A stretch of 63,434 bases of DNA from Candidatus Neomarinimicrobiota bacterium. Lineage in GTDB: Bacteria > Fidelibacterota > UBA8477 > JABMPR01. The notes beneath the pieces are model-generated. The model saw only the letters and a list, made by a program, of their open reading frames with translations. It was not told where the DNA came from and searched no databases. Where the stretch lies: contig JADHUM010000014.1 of NCBI GenBank assembly GCA_016784545.1, forward strand, positions 1 to 63,434. The letters run 5' to 3'. This document shows positions 55,336-63,297 of this stretch, in pieces. How positions within the stretch are numbered: position 1 is the stretch's first letter; each line of letters starts with the position of its first letter. A program made the translations under genes and the position numbers.

Positions 55336-56046
55336 CTAAAAGTTCGGTACCATCTCCTTGCGGAATTTGGCAAAAAAGCGGGTAATGGAATCCATGGCCT
55401 CCTCGGCCGTTTCCACAACTCTAAACAACTCGATATCATCGGCCCCTATGTAACCCTCAGCCAGAGCTCTTTCTCGTAACCAGTCAACCAGACCAGACCA
55501 ATAATCACGACCCACTAATAGAATGGGAAATTTAGGGGTTTTGCCTGTTTGTGAGAGCGTCAGAGATTCAAATAATTCATCCAGGGTGCCCAGACCGCCA
55601 GGAAAAGCTACAAATGCCTGGGAATATTTTAAAAACATGAGTTTCCGTACAAAGAAATAGCGGAAGGTAATATTCTTATCTGCGTCAATAAAGGCGTTGT
55701 TAGAGGCTTCAAAGGGCAATTCAATACCAACACCTGCTGATGCGCCTCCAGTCTCCTTAGCACCCTTATTGGCGGCTTCCATGATGCCTGGACCACCTCC
55801 TGTTATGACACTGAGACCCTCACGGGCCAAAAGTTTTCCCAGTTCATAGGCAATCCCATAAAAGGGATCATCCGGTTGGGTGCGTGCGGAGCCAAAAACA
55901 GTCACAGAAGGACCAACCTGTGTCAATGCATCAAAACCTTCTACGAATTCTGCCATAATGCGAAAAACTTGCCAGGAATTCTTGGATTTCACTTCTGACC
56001 AGGTCTTCTTTTCAAATTTGCGGATGACTCGTTTATCTACATTCAT
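55336..56046 (-). CDS. LOG-family protein (TIGR00730), putative nucleoside-5'-monophosphate phosphoribohydrolase
   Basis: A 236-residue Rossmann-fold protein with GGGPGIMEAANKGA and PGGLGTLDELFE, the two signatures of the LOG family. Members release the base from nucleoside monophosphates (cytokinin precursors in plants; PpnN in E. coli). The start is the ATG at 56046, overlapping the stop of the FMN-binding gene as ATGA, with GGAGG seven to eight bases away; a longer in-frame version lacks similarity. Confidence 0.9.
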   Translation of the reverse strand: MNVDKRVIRKFEKKTWSEVKSKNSWQVFRIMAEFVEGFDALTQVGPSVTVFGSARTQPDDPFYGIAYELGKLLAREGLSVITGGGPGIMEAANKGAKETGGASAGVGIELPFEASNNAFIDADKNITFRYFFVRKLMFLKYSQAFVAFPGGLGTLDELFESLTLSQTGKTPKFPILLVGRDYWSGLVDWLRERALAEGYIGADDIELFRVVETAEEAMDSITRFFAKFRKEMVPNF

Positions 56047-56924
56047 TGCGCTTCCTCCAGGGCGATCTCTATCGCCTTCATCAAACATTTGCTGGTGGTG
56101 GTGGCACCTGTGATTCCATCAACGTCAGGACTTTGATTTCGGATCACCCGCGGGATAATGCCTTCTGCAAACCTGGCATATTCACTATCCCGATTATTGA
56201 CCACGCCTACTCCCTCAATTCGTGATTCGATTACCTTAACGGCTACAGTAAACTCAAAACCTGAATAGCTCACCGAGCCGCGATGGATGCCATCAGGAAC
56301 CAGGGTCAAATCAGGACTCCTTATCTCCATATTGCGATAGGATTCCAGATCATAATATCCCATAAATCCCAGACCCACTCCCAGAGCCACACCCATACCG
56401 GTCAGGGACAACACCCAGCTGCGATTCATCTCGTATTTTTGGTTTCTTTGCCCCCAGGGTCTGAAAATGGTAATGGCGATCAGCGTAAACATAATCAATA
56501 GCGCCACTGCTATTACAGGTGTTAAGGTGTTGTGATATTCAATATAACTATGAGGTACCGCCGATTCCTCCATCCCAATATCTGAAAGTGCTATCATACC
56601 ATTGATTGCTGGTCCCAACCAGATCCATACCAGAGCGAAGAGTATTACCGTTCCTGTCCATTTTCCAATTATCCACCAGTGTTTGGTCAATCCCCAATGG
56701 GTAAATACTGAGTAGATCAGCCCAGTAGTCACCACCCCGTAAAAGGACCAGGTCACCACCGTATTGAAAAGCGTATATATAGAATAATTTGCAATAAAAA
56801 GTTGGCGTGTGTCGAGACCAGAAATGGCCTTAATCGACAGGATTGAAGCCAGACTGCCCATGAGAGAGGCGATAAATATAATATGAATGACTCTCAGCCA
56901 CCTTCGGCCTGTTTTTTCCAGCAT
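56043..56924 (-). CDS. Membrane protein with C-terminal FMN-binding domain
   Basis: A 293-residue fusion. About residues 1-165 form four or more membrane helices with His and Trp residues (RVIHIIFIASLMG, HSYIEYHNTL) resembling small cytochrome-b-like or DUF2269-like bundles. Residues about 200-290 are an FMN_bind domain with DGITGATTTSKCL, matching the DxxTGATxT site where ApbE attaches FMN to Thr in NqrC and RnfG. Electron transfer across the membrane is inferred. AAAGGAG lies upstream of the ATG. It is coupled to the LOG gene. Confidence 0.82.
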   Translation of the reverse strand: MLEKTGRRWLRVIHIIFIASLMGSLASILSIKAISGLDTRQLFIANYSIYTLFNTVVTWSFYGVVTTGLIYSVFTHWGLTKHWWIIGKWTGTVILFALVWIWLGPAINGMIALSDIGMEESAVPHSYIEYHNTLTPVIAVALLIMFTLIAITIFRPWGQRNQKYEMNRSWVLSLTGMGVALGVGLGFMGYYDLESYRNMEIRSPDLTLVPDGIHRGSVSYSGFEFTVAVKVIESRIEGVGVVNNRDSEYARFAEGIIPRVIRNQSPDVDGITGATTTSKCLMKAIEIALEEAQ

Positions 56925-57086
56925 GCAAACTCCTTTGTTGAAACAATTCTTATTCTAAGCAATTTTATCAATTATTCCTGCTCTTTTTTTGTTAATCGAT
57001 GGACTCCTCGCATGTAGTTTCAGGGCATACTGCTTTCCGTTAAACCAGAAAGTCGAACTAAACCATTGTTCAGGAGAACACACGAG

Positions 57087-57572
57087 ATGCAAATACAGAT
57101 CTTCATCACTGGGGGCACCTTTGACAAAGAATACAATGAGCTGAATGGGGATCTCTATTTTAGAGACACACACCTGAAACAGATGCTGGAGCAGGGTCGC
57201 TCACAGCTTAATGTGAATATTCGAAGCCTCATGATGATAGACAGTCTGGAAATGACGGAACAGGATCGGGGAATAATCCTGACTCATTGCCAGAAAAGTG
57301 CCACAGATCGGATTGTCATTACCCATGGAACTGACACCATGGTTGAAACGGCTCACTTTTTAGCCGATCATATTAAGGACAAGACCATTATCCTGACTGG
57401 CGCCATGATTCCCATCGTATTTGGTAGTTCTGATGGACTATTCAACATGGGGGCTGCCCTGGCCTATGTTCAAACTCTGGAACATGGGGTTTACATTGCC
57501 ATGAATGGACAGTATTTCGACAATGACAAGGTGCGTAAAAATAAAGCCAAAGGGCTTTTCGAGACCTTATAA
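57087..57572 (+). CDS. Single-domain asparaginase-like protein
   Basis: A 161-residue protein matching only the N-terminal domain of L-asparaginases: FITGGTFDKEY with the first Thr, VITHGTDTMVETA with Thr-Asp, and KTIILTGAMIP. The C-terminal domain of about 150 residues is missing; a stop follows and the next gene begins 15 bases on, so it is not a frameshift. Full asparaginases need inter-subunit sites from both domains, so the activity is unclear. The ATG at 57087 has GGAGAA upstream. Confidence 0.85.
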   Translation: MQIQIFITGGTFDKEYNELNGDLYFRDTHLKQMLEQGRSQLNVNIRSLMMIDSLEMTEQDRGIILTHCQKSATDRIVITHGTDTMVETAHFLADHIKDKTIILTGAMIPIVFGSSDGLFNMGAALAYVQTLEHGVYIAMNGQYFDNDKVRKNKAKGLFETL

Positions 57573-57586
57573 ACAAGGAGATATCC

Positions 57587-57880
57587 ATGAAACATTACAG
57601 ATTCATATTTCTAGCTTTAATCACTTTGTTGATTCTCATCGCATTTACTTCCTGTATGCCCAATCCTGAACACAATATGGGGCAATCCCCCTCAGGTTTT
57701 TTTAAGGGTGTCTGGCATGGTTGGATCGCTCCCCTCTCATTGATCGTCGGTTTTTTTAATGATCATACGCGAGTCTATGACCCAAACAATACGGGCTGGT
57801 GGTATGATTTCGGGTTTTACATGGCCATCATCAGTGGCTTTGGTGGACTCTCCCTGGCGAGAAAAAACCGGGACAAATGA
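57587..57880 (+). CDS. Small predicted lipoprotein or membrane protein
   Basis: A 97-residue protein with a signal and lipobox-like FTSC at about residue 23, then a WHGWIAPLSLIVGFF helix and WWYDFGFYMAIISGFGGLSL, so it may span the membrane as well. AAGGAG precedes the ATG. It follows the asparaginase-like gene by 14 bases, probably one transcript. Similar small proteins occur in many bacteria without assigned function. Confidence 0.7.
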   Translation: MKHYRFIFLALITLLILIAFTSCMPNPEHNMGQSPSGFFKGVWHGWIAPLSLIVGFFNDHTRVYDPNNTGWWYDFGFYMAIISGFGGLSLARKNRDK

Positions 57881-57884
57881 GGAT

Positions 57885-58030
57885 TATTCTCTCTACAACG
57901 AAAGAAACGAACGCAACGAACAAACAGCATTTGAAGCTCACGCTTTAAACCATTTCGTGTAATTAGCGTAATTAGCGGTTCAATCATTTTGTGTGTTTTA
58001 CGTAACTGCGGTTCAATCAGATTGCAAATT
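57885..58030. repeat. Degenerate intergenic repeat block
   Basis: ACGAAAGAAACGAACGCAACGAAC, then TTAGCGTAATTAGCGG and two GCGGTTCAATCA copies 36 bases apart. It is related to the ACGAACTGAACGAAA elements at 45105 and 45309. It is not transcript-ending by shape. Confidence 0.5.
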
Positions 58031-58068
58031 TCATTTGATTTAATCGAAACCAAGACATATTGGTGACT

Positions 58069-58989
58069 ATGAAGATCACAGTTAAAGAACTGACAACAGC
58101 CGGTCCCACCATACATTCCAGCTTTTCTGCCTTACCCTATCAGCGTGATGATTCTAGCCCGGGTAAGCTTTCCAGACCAATACTGGCTTATCAATCTCCG
58201 TCCTGCATTAAGATCATTGGTGATATCCACCGCTTTCAGGCAGAACAGGAAGCCGGAAAACCTGCAGTCCCAGTCTATCTCATACAGGATACAGAGAGTA
58301 CTCTCGAATTGATCCAGCTGGTTATTGAATACTACAGCCCCATGAATCTCATGGATAAGGCTCTCCTCACGAGAGCAGCCATTGATCTGGGTGTCCCTCG
58401 TCCCATGTTGGCTGAGCAAATTTTACCTGCTCTGGAGCTGGCACCCCGGGAAAAACTCATCGATCAGGTTCTCTTTCTCCTGAAATTGCCCACATCACTC
58501 CAGACCTTTATCATTAACAAGGACTTGAGTCTCAAACGAGCTCTTATTTTTCAGCGGGCCGAAGGTCACCTCGAATGGGTCGAGCGGTTTATTGCCAATC
58601 TGAAAATAGGCATCAACATGACGGCAGAAATCATCCAGAATGTCTGGGAAATGAGTAAAAACGACGATGTGGATTTCAAGACCAAAGCTGAAGAAATGGG
58701 TCTCTGGGAAATGGCAGATACGCCCTACGAAGACAATCGACTGGCTGTTCTGGAAATTCGTGAGAAAATCAATAAGGCACGCTTCCCCTCTCTGAATCAA
58801 GCTGGGGTGGATCTAAGCAAAACCCTGGAGGCTGCCCAGCTCCCTGACTCCATGAAAATCAAATGGGATCCCTATTTTGAACAACAGGGTGTCCAGATCG
58901 CCTTCCATGCTAAAGATGAAGATGATCTTGAGCATTCATTGGAAAAGCTGAAATCACCAGCCTTTAAAAACATATTCAAACATATATAA
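58069..58989 (+). CDS. ParB-like protein (ParB/Spo0J-type domains, degenerate)
   Basis: A 306-residue protein. The first 90 residues resemble the ParB N-terminal domain: a GDIHRFQAEQEAGKP segment in the place of the GERRxxA-x-xAG nucleotide motif, then VPVYLI. Residues about 90-180 follow the ParB helical core: a helix ending LGVPRPMLAEQIL, then LKLPTSLQTFIINKDLSLKRALIFQ, like the LRLP...LSxGHARAL pattern. The rest is unfamiliar. No parA is nearby and parS was not found, so it is unlikely to be the chromosomal segregator. It lies six bases upstream of the SPL-like gene, which is its likely partner. The start is the ATG at 58069. Confidence 0.7.
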   Translation: MKITVKELTTAGPTIHSSFSALPYQRDDSSPGKLSRPILAYQSPSCIKIIGDIHRFQAEQEAGKPAVPVYLIQDTESTLELIQLVIEYYSPMNLMDKALLTRAAIDLGVPRPMLAEQILPALELAPREKLIDQVLFLLKLPTSLQTFIINKDLSLKRALIFQRAEGHLEWVERFIANLKIGINMTAEIIQNVWEMSKNDDVDFKTKAEEMGLWEMADTPYEDNRLAVLEIREKINKARFPSLNQAGVDLSKTLEAAQLPDSMKIKWDPYFEQQGVQIAFHAKDEDDLEHSLEKLKSPAFKNIFKHI

Positions 58990-58995
58990 GGTCCT

Positions 58996-60186
58996 ATGAA
59001 AGAACCAAAAATTACTCGGATCATTGTTGATCAGAAAGTTGCTGATCAGGAATTAGTCCAACGATATATAAAGAACAATCCCCAGGCACAGGTGATTCAG
59101 CAGGAGGTCACTGAAGCTGATAAAGAAAATATGTTTAAGCAGGAGTCAACACCTGCCAAGCGGGATATCCTACTCACTGAAAAACAGGGTCATACCGTCA
59201 AGCAATGTCCTGGAACGGATAGAACCTACCGCTGCTGCAATTATCATGTTATCAATCAGACCAGCAACTGTCCCATTGATTGCACCTATTGCATCCTTCA
59301 ATTCTATTTGAATAATCCCGTCACCACGGTCTATGCCAATACAGAAAAGCTCCTGACTGAAGTAAAGGATAAGATTGCAACGCAACCCAAGCGCTTTTTC
59401 CGCATTGGGACCGGTGAATTGTCTGATAGTCTGGCCTTTGACTCATCTTCAGAATACTCTAAAGATGTCATAGAATATTTTGCTGAATTGCCAAATGTAC
59501 TCCTGGAGCTGAAGACCAAGTCCAATCTGATTGAAAACCTGCTGGAGCTGGACCACAAAGGCCACACGGTGGTTTCCTGGTCGGTAAACCCCCAGGTCAT
59601 CATTGACGCCGAAGAGCACAAAGCCGCTTCCCTGAACGAACGCCTTGAAGCCATGCGACAGGTTCAGGAAAAGGGCTATAAGATTGGTTTTCATTTTGAC
59701 CCTCTCCTTTTCCATGAGGAATGGAAACAAAGCTATCCTGATTTGATCAGACAATTGTTTGATGTGGTGGATCCCAAAAATGTGGCCTGGATATCAATTG
59801 GTTCCTTGCGTTTTCCTCCTGAAATGAAGGAAAAGGTTCTGGAGAAATTCCCCAAATCCAAGATCATGTTTGCTGAGTTGATTCGTGGGATGGATGGCAA
59901 GATGCGGTATCCCAAACCGTTGCGGCTGGAAATGTACCGAACGGTATATAATTCCTTACGCTATTATGGGGGTGATGATCTGTTTATCTATTTCTGTATG
60001 GAATCCGCTGAGATTTGGGAACGGGTTATGGGCTGGAGTCCAGAAAGCAATGAGCATCTCGATCATCTATTTGCCACCAGTCTTTACAATCAATTCCCAG
60101 GATTAATGCAATCCAAGCCACAACGCTTCGACTATGATAATGGCATCCCTCTCCACCACGAAAAGGCGGATATCCCCGGATTTTAA
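58996..60186 (+). CDS. SPL-like radical SAM protein
   Basis: A 396-residue radical SAM enzyme related to spore photoproduct lyase. The cluster motif CPIDCTYC (CxxxCxxC) lies near residue 95, preceded by three more Cys (QCPG, RCC). The FFRIGTGELSDSLAFD segment occupies the place where SPL has its H-donor Cys (EAACTSD); no Cys is present. Spore-forming genes are absent, so thymine dimer repair in spores is not expected. AAGGTCC precedes the ATG. It is a downstream partner of the ParB-like gene. Confidence 0.85.
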   Translation: MKEPKITRIIVDQKVADQELVQRYIKNNPQAQVIQQEVTEADKENMFKQESTPAKRDILLTEKQGHTVKQCPGTDRTYRCCNYHVINQTSNCPIDCTYCILQFYLNNPVTTVYANTEKLLTEVKDKIATQPKRFFRIGTGELSDSLAFDSSSEYSKDVIEYFAELPNVLLELKTKSNLIENLLELDHKGHTVVSWSVNPQVIIDAEEHKAASLNERLEAMRQVQEKGYKIGFHFDPLLFHEEWKQSYPDLIRQLFDVVDPKNVAWISIGSLRFPPEMKEKVLEKFPKSKIMFAELIRGMDGKMRYPKPLRLEMYRTVYNSLRYYGGDDLFIYFCMESAEIWERVMGWSPESNEHLDHLFATSLYNQFPGLMQSKPQRFDYDNGIPLHHEKADIPGF

Positions 60187-60194
60187 AGGGGTAA

Positions 60195-60869
60195 TTGGTT
60201 TCCCCAACTAACAACAACATTATAGGTACTTATTTGAATTTAGAATCATGGAAACAAGCCTGGGAATTGAATAACATCGGCTTTCATAAAAGTAGACCCC
60301 ATCCTCTTTTGGTTCAACACTTCAAAGCGATAAATCTATTGGAAGGCGCTCGGATATTTTTGCCCCTGTGCGGCAAAACGCTGGATGTGGCCTGGTTACT
60401 TTCACAGGGAATTCAAGTCTCCGGAGTAGAAGTTAGCCAACTAGCTATTGAGCAATTGTTTCAAGAGCTCGGTGTTGAACCAAGCATTACCGAATGTGGC
60501 AAGTTCACATGCTATAGTGGCAAGAATTTATGCATTTACATCGGTGATGTATTTGACTTGTCACGAGAGTTAATAGGCGAGGTGGATGCAATATATGATC
60601 GAGCTGCGCTGGTCGCACTGCCTGCGGAGCTACGGATAAAATATACAAAGCATTTAATAGAGATCACCGGCGCAGCCCCCCAACTGCTGATTACATTTGA
60701 ATACGATCAAAAGTTGAAATCCGGTCCCCCCTTTTCAGTGGATCTTGATGAACTAAACCGGCACTTTAAGGATACCTATACTTTGAAACTCCTGGCGAGC
60801 AACTCCCTGGCAGGCGGGTTGAAGGGATCACCTGTGGCATGGGAGAACATCTGGCAGCTTACATTATGA
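60195..60869 (+). CDS. tpm: Thiopurine S-methyltransferase-family protein
   Basis: A 224-residue class I methyltransferase. The typical TPMT opening (WxxxWxxxxIGFH) is seen as SWKQAWELNNIGFHKSRPHPLL, followed by the AdoMet motif FLPLCGKTLDVAWL and SGVEVS. Bacterial members methylate tellurite, selenite or thiopurines. Start uncertain: TTG at 60195 has AAAGGGG three bases away; TTG at 60234 begins right at the domain, with AGG seven bases before it. It lies just after the radical SAM gene on the same strand. Confidence 0.85.
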   Translation: MVSPTNNNIIGTYLNLESWKQAWELNNIGFHKSRPHPLLVQHFKAINLLEGARIFLPLCGKTLDVAWLLSQGIQVSGVEVSQLAIEQLFQELGVEPSITECGKFTCYSGKNLCIYIGDVFDLSRELIGEVDAIYDRAALVALPAELRIKYTKHLIEITGAAPQLLITFEYDQKLKSGPPFSVDLDELNRHFKDTYTLKLLASNSLAGGLKGSPVAWENIWQLTL

Positions 60870-60952
60870 GGGGGACAATAAGTTCTTGAGCCTGGGGTTG
60901 AATTGACCAAGCGTTTTGGTAACTCTAAGATTGGTAAAACAGCATTTTTTAT

Positions 60953-61387
60953 CTAGGTTTTTTCGGCTCGTCTTTTCAAAGCTTCATTCATTGATTTCAG
61001 GGAATCAGGAACAAAATTTTCCAGCTTGCTCCAGAGGAGAGAAACCAAAAGCCCAGAAAAGTGCTCGGTGTTGATCAGTTTGGTACCCTCGCCTGCAGGT
61101 TCCAGCTCAAAGCTTCTATCATTGGTCATAAGAAATCCTGCCATCATCACAGCTCTCCAGCGAAAGGATCGTGGCGCTTCAAAAGTCGTGATATCAGCCG
61201 AATATTTTTGGCCGTTCTTACCTTCAGAACCTGCCATGATGATACTCACTTTGGAGCCCAGGGTGGCTGTACCACTTGCCTGATTGACAGTGGGGTTCCA
61301 ATCCGACCATTTATCAAAAGCCATGAGGATATCCCAGACTTCCATCTGGGAAGCATTAATTTCGATCTCAGTTCTAATTTCACGCAT
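60953..61387 (-). CDS. SRPBCC (START-like) domain protein
   Basis: A 144-residue single-domain protein: IEINASQMEVWDILMAFDKWSDWNP at the front, and the conserved C-terminal helix NFVPDSLKSMNEALKRRAE. SRPBCC folds bind hydrophobic ligands in a deep cavity. GAGGTGG precedes the ATG. Convergent with tpm; no close partner, so its ligand is unknown. Confidence 0.85.
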   Translation of the reverse strand: MREIRTEIEINASQMEVWDILMAFDKWSDWNPTVNQASGTATLGSKVSIIMAGSEGKNGQKYSADITTFEAPRSFRWRAVMMAGFLMTNDRSFELEPAGEGTKLINTEHFSGLLVSLLWSKLENFVPDSLKSMNEALKRRAEKT

Positions 61388-61522
61388 ATATCCACCTCTT
61401 AACTATTTATTTCCTTTAAACTTAAAAAATATCTCCTTTCACACTATGACTATTATTATCTTGTTTTACTGTAAGCATGCAGGTTGTCTAGTTTTTCAAC
61501 CACTGATTAATAGGAGTTCTTA

Positions 61523-61909
61523 GTGTCCAACCAACATGAAAGAAATAAACAGAATGTACTGGCGTTTTATGCCATGGCCTTTAACGAAGGAAATCCTTCT
61601 GAAGCTGTCAAAAAGTTTGTTGGGAGTGAATATATCCAGCATAACCCCCTGGTAGCAGATGGTCCTGCTCCCTTCATAGAATACTTTGAAAAGATGGCAA
61701 AAGAATGGCCAGACAAGAAAATCTTCTTCGAGAGAGTAATATCTGAAAATAATATGGTAGTGGTCCATTGTCGCCAGGAATGGCCTGGAGACAGTGTCTA
61801 TGCCACCATCGATATATTCAGGCTTGATGAAGAGGGGAAAATAGTTGAGCATTGGGATGTCATGCAAGTGGTTCCCGATGAGTCAAAACACAACAACACG
61901 ATGTTTTAG
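61523..61909 (+). CDS. SnoaL-like/NTF2-fold protein
   Basis: A 128-residue protein with the alpha+beta cone fold seen in polyketide cyclases and steroid isomerases: VLAFYAMAFNEGNP, YIQHNPLVADG, IDIFRLDEEGKIVEHWDV. The start is a GTG with AGGAG six bases before it. Function is not predictable from sequence. Confidence 0.85.
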   Translation: MSNQHERNKQNVLAFYAMAFNEGNPSEAVKKFVGSEYIQHNPLVADGPAPFIEYFEKMAKEWPDKKIFFERVISENNMVVVHCRQEWPGDSVYATIDIFRLDEEGKIVEHWDVMQVVPDESKHNNTMF

Positions 61910-61936
61910 CGAAGTTGATTTGAAATGGGGATGCCT

Positions 61937-62332
61937 ATGAAAACCTTATTAATCTTAGATGCATTGATAAATATATTTCTGGGGTTGCTTATCCTGCTAC
62001 TTCCAGTTGGACTCTTGAGCTTCCTGGGACTGCCACAGGTTAGTACCTATTTTTATACCTCCATTCTTGGCGCTGTCATATTCGGGATTGGTTTGGCGTT
62101 AATTCTTGAGATTTTTAGTGAAAAATGGAAAGTGAGGGGGCTGGGAATAGCTGGAGCTATTGTCATCAACCTGTGTGGAGGGGTAGTGTTGCTGGTTTGG
62201 TTACTTTTTCTTCCGCTTGAGTTGAGCTTTTTGGCAAAATCCTTCCTGTGGATCATCTGTCTTGTGGTTCTAGTTATTGGTCTCGTTGAGCTTAAACATG
62301 AATTGCCAAATACATTGGATAGTGAAACCTAA
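61937..62332 (+). CDS. Hypothetical membrane protein, four helices
   Basis: A 131-residue protein with four membrane helices (LINIFLGLLILLLPVGLL; ILGAVIFGIGLALIL; GIAGAIVINLCGGVVLLVWLL; SFLWIICLVVLVIGLVEL). The ATG at 61937 is chosen with GGGG six bases upstream. It probably forms a transcript with the SnoaL-like gene and ends at a hairpin. Confidence 0.7.
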   Translation: MKTLLILDALINIFLGLLILLLPVGLLSFLGLPQVSTYFYTSILGAVIFGIGLALILEIFSEKWKVRGLGIAGAIVINLCGGVVLLVWLLFLPLELSFLAKSFLWIICLVVLVIGLVELKHELPNTLDSET

Positions 62333-62334
62333 AA

Positions 62335-62363
62335 AAAAGCAGCCGGATAAACCGACTGCTTTT
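62335..62363. terminator. Terminator between the membrane protein and tonB genes
   Basis: AAAAGCAG and CTGCTTTT (62335-62363) with inner CGG/CCG, flanked by an A-run on one side and a T-run on the other; serves two convergent genes. Confidence 0.85.
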
Positions 62364-62382
62364 CTGAATATTTAATAACCAA

Positions 62383-63021
62383 CTATCGCAATTTAAAGTC
62401 AATGGGGATATTTACCCATACGAGCACAGGTTTATCTCGTTGATAGGCTGGTTCGAAGGGTGTTTGAAGGACGGCTGCCATTGCGGCCTCGTCCAAACCT
62501 GTTCCAGGCAGACCTTTTATAATTTTAACCTCCTTGACAATGCCATCTTTGCCTATCAAGGCCTCGAGAGTGACTTTTCCTTCCTGTCTGGCTTCAATGG
62601 CTATGGGAGGATATATCACATATTTGCTAATAGCCCCCCAACCCCCTACTGGAATGGGTTTTACTTCTACTTTCCAGAAAGGTACGGTAGGATCTTCTAT
62701 TGGTGGAGGAGTCAAAAGATATTCATATAAATCCATATCGAAATTAATCTCATCCATGGCGATATCGATTTCCTCATTCTCAGATGGAATTGGAACCGCA
62801 GGACGTTGAGGTGTGAGCACTTCAGGGGGTTGAATGGTGGCTGGAATTGAGAGAACTTCAACTGGAGGGGGCACATATGGTTTTTCAACGATGACAGCGT
62901 CATTGAAATCCGGAACACCATAAAAGGTAATGATGGCCACGAGAAGTGTGAGCATTGCTCCTATTTCGATGTGTTTGCGTTCTTGATTTTTTACGGATAC
63001 CCATGGATACTGTGTCAGCAT
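62383..63021 (-). CDS. tonB: TonB-like energy transducer
   Basis: A 212-residue protein with one N-terminal membrane helix (EIGAMLTLLVAIITFYGV), a Pro-rich spacer (PPVEVLSIPATIQPPEVLTP) and a TonB C-terminal domain (YPPIAIEARQEGKVTLEALIGKDG, PVLVWVNIPIDFKL). It links inner membrane proton-force complexes to outer membrane receptors. No exbB, exbD or receptor gene is in the window. GGAGGTG is the ribosome site. Confidence 0.9.
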   Translation of the reverse strand: MLTQYPWVSVKNQERKHIEIGAMLTLLVAIITFYGVPDFNDAVIVEKPYVPPPVEVLSIPATIQPPEVLTPQRPAVPIPSENEEIDIAMDEINFDMDLYEYLLTPPPIEDPTVPFWKVEVKPIPVGGWGAISKYVIYPPIAIEARQEGKVTLEALIGKDGIVKEVKIIKGLPGTGLDEAAMAAVLQTPFEPAYQRDKPVLVWVNIPIDFKLR

Positions 63022-63297
63022 ATTTCACCTCCAGAAAATTAAAATTCTTTGACTGCCCTTCCAGGTCCTCCTTCCGCCCCTTTGTTGATATGCACCTGTC
63101 AATTATCGAACCGCGGGTCGAATATTCGACCCATGAGTAATGTAATACATGGTTTTGACAAATATCAAGAGGATTTTTTGCGAAATTATTGTACTGGAAA
63201 TGTTCTAATTGAGGGGAATGGACCAAACAGTATATCGTTTGAGAGAATGGACAATAGAAACCCGACTTCCTTCATAAAGGCTTCACCAGAAAAGTAA
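63022..63297. other. Intergenic stretch before the group II intron
   Basis: It holds a perfect 18-base palindrome, GGGTCGAATATTCGACCC (63115-63132), possibly a regulator site for the divergent tonB gene or an RNA hairpin. A 54-codon ATG frame (63133-63297) follows but has no ribosome site and no recognised similarity; I do not call it a gene. This stretch is the 3' exon side of the intron. Confidence 0.45.

Noticed and set aside
57087-57880. Frameshifted full-length asparaginase
   Set aside because: The following gene encodes a membrane lipoprotein, not the missing domain, in any frame.
58069-58989. Chromosomal ParB/Spo0J partition protein
   Set aside because: No parA next to it and a degenerate nucleotide motif; coupled to a radical SAM gene instead.
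63133-63297. 54-codon ATG frame next to the group II intron end
   Set aside because: No ribosome site or similarity; it ends just at the predicted splice boundary, which looks accidental.
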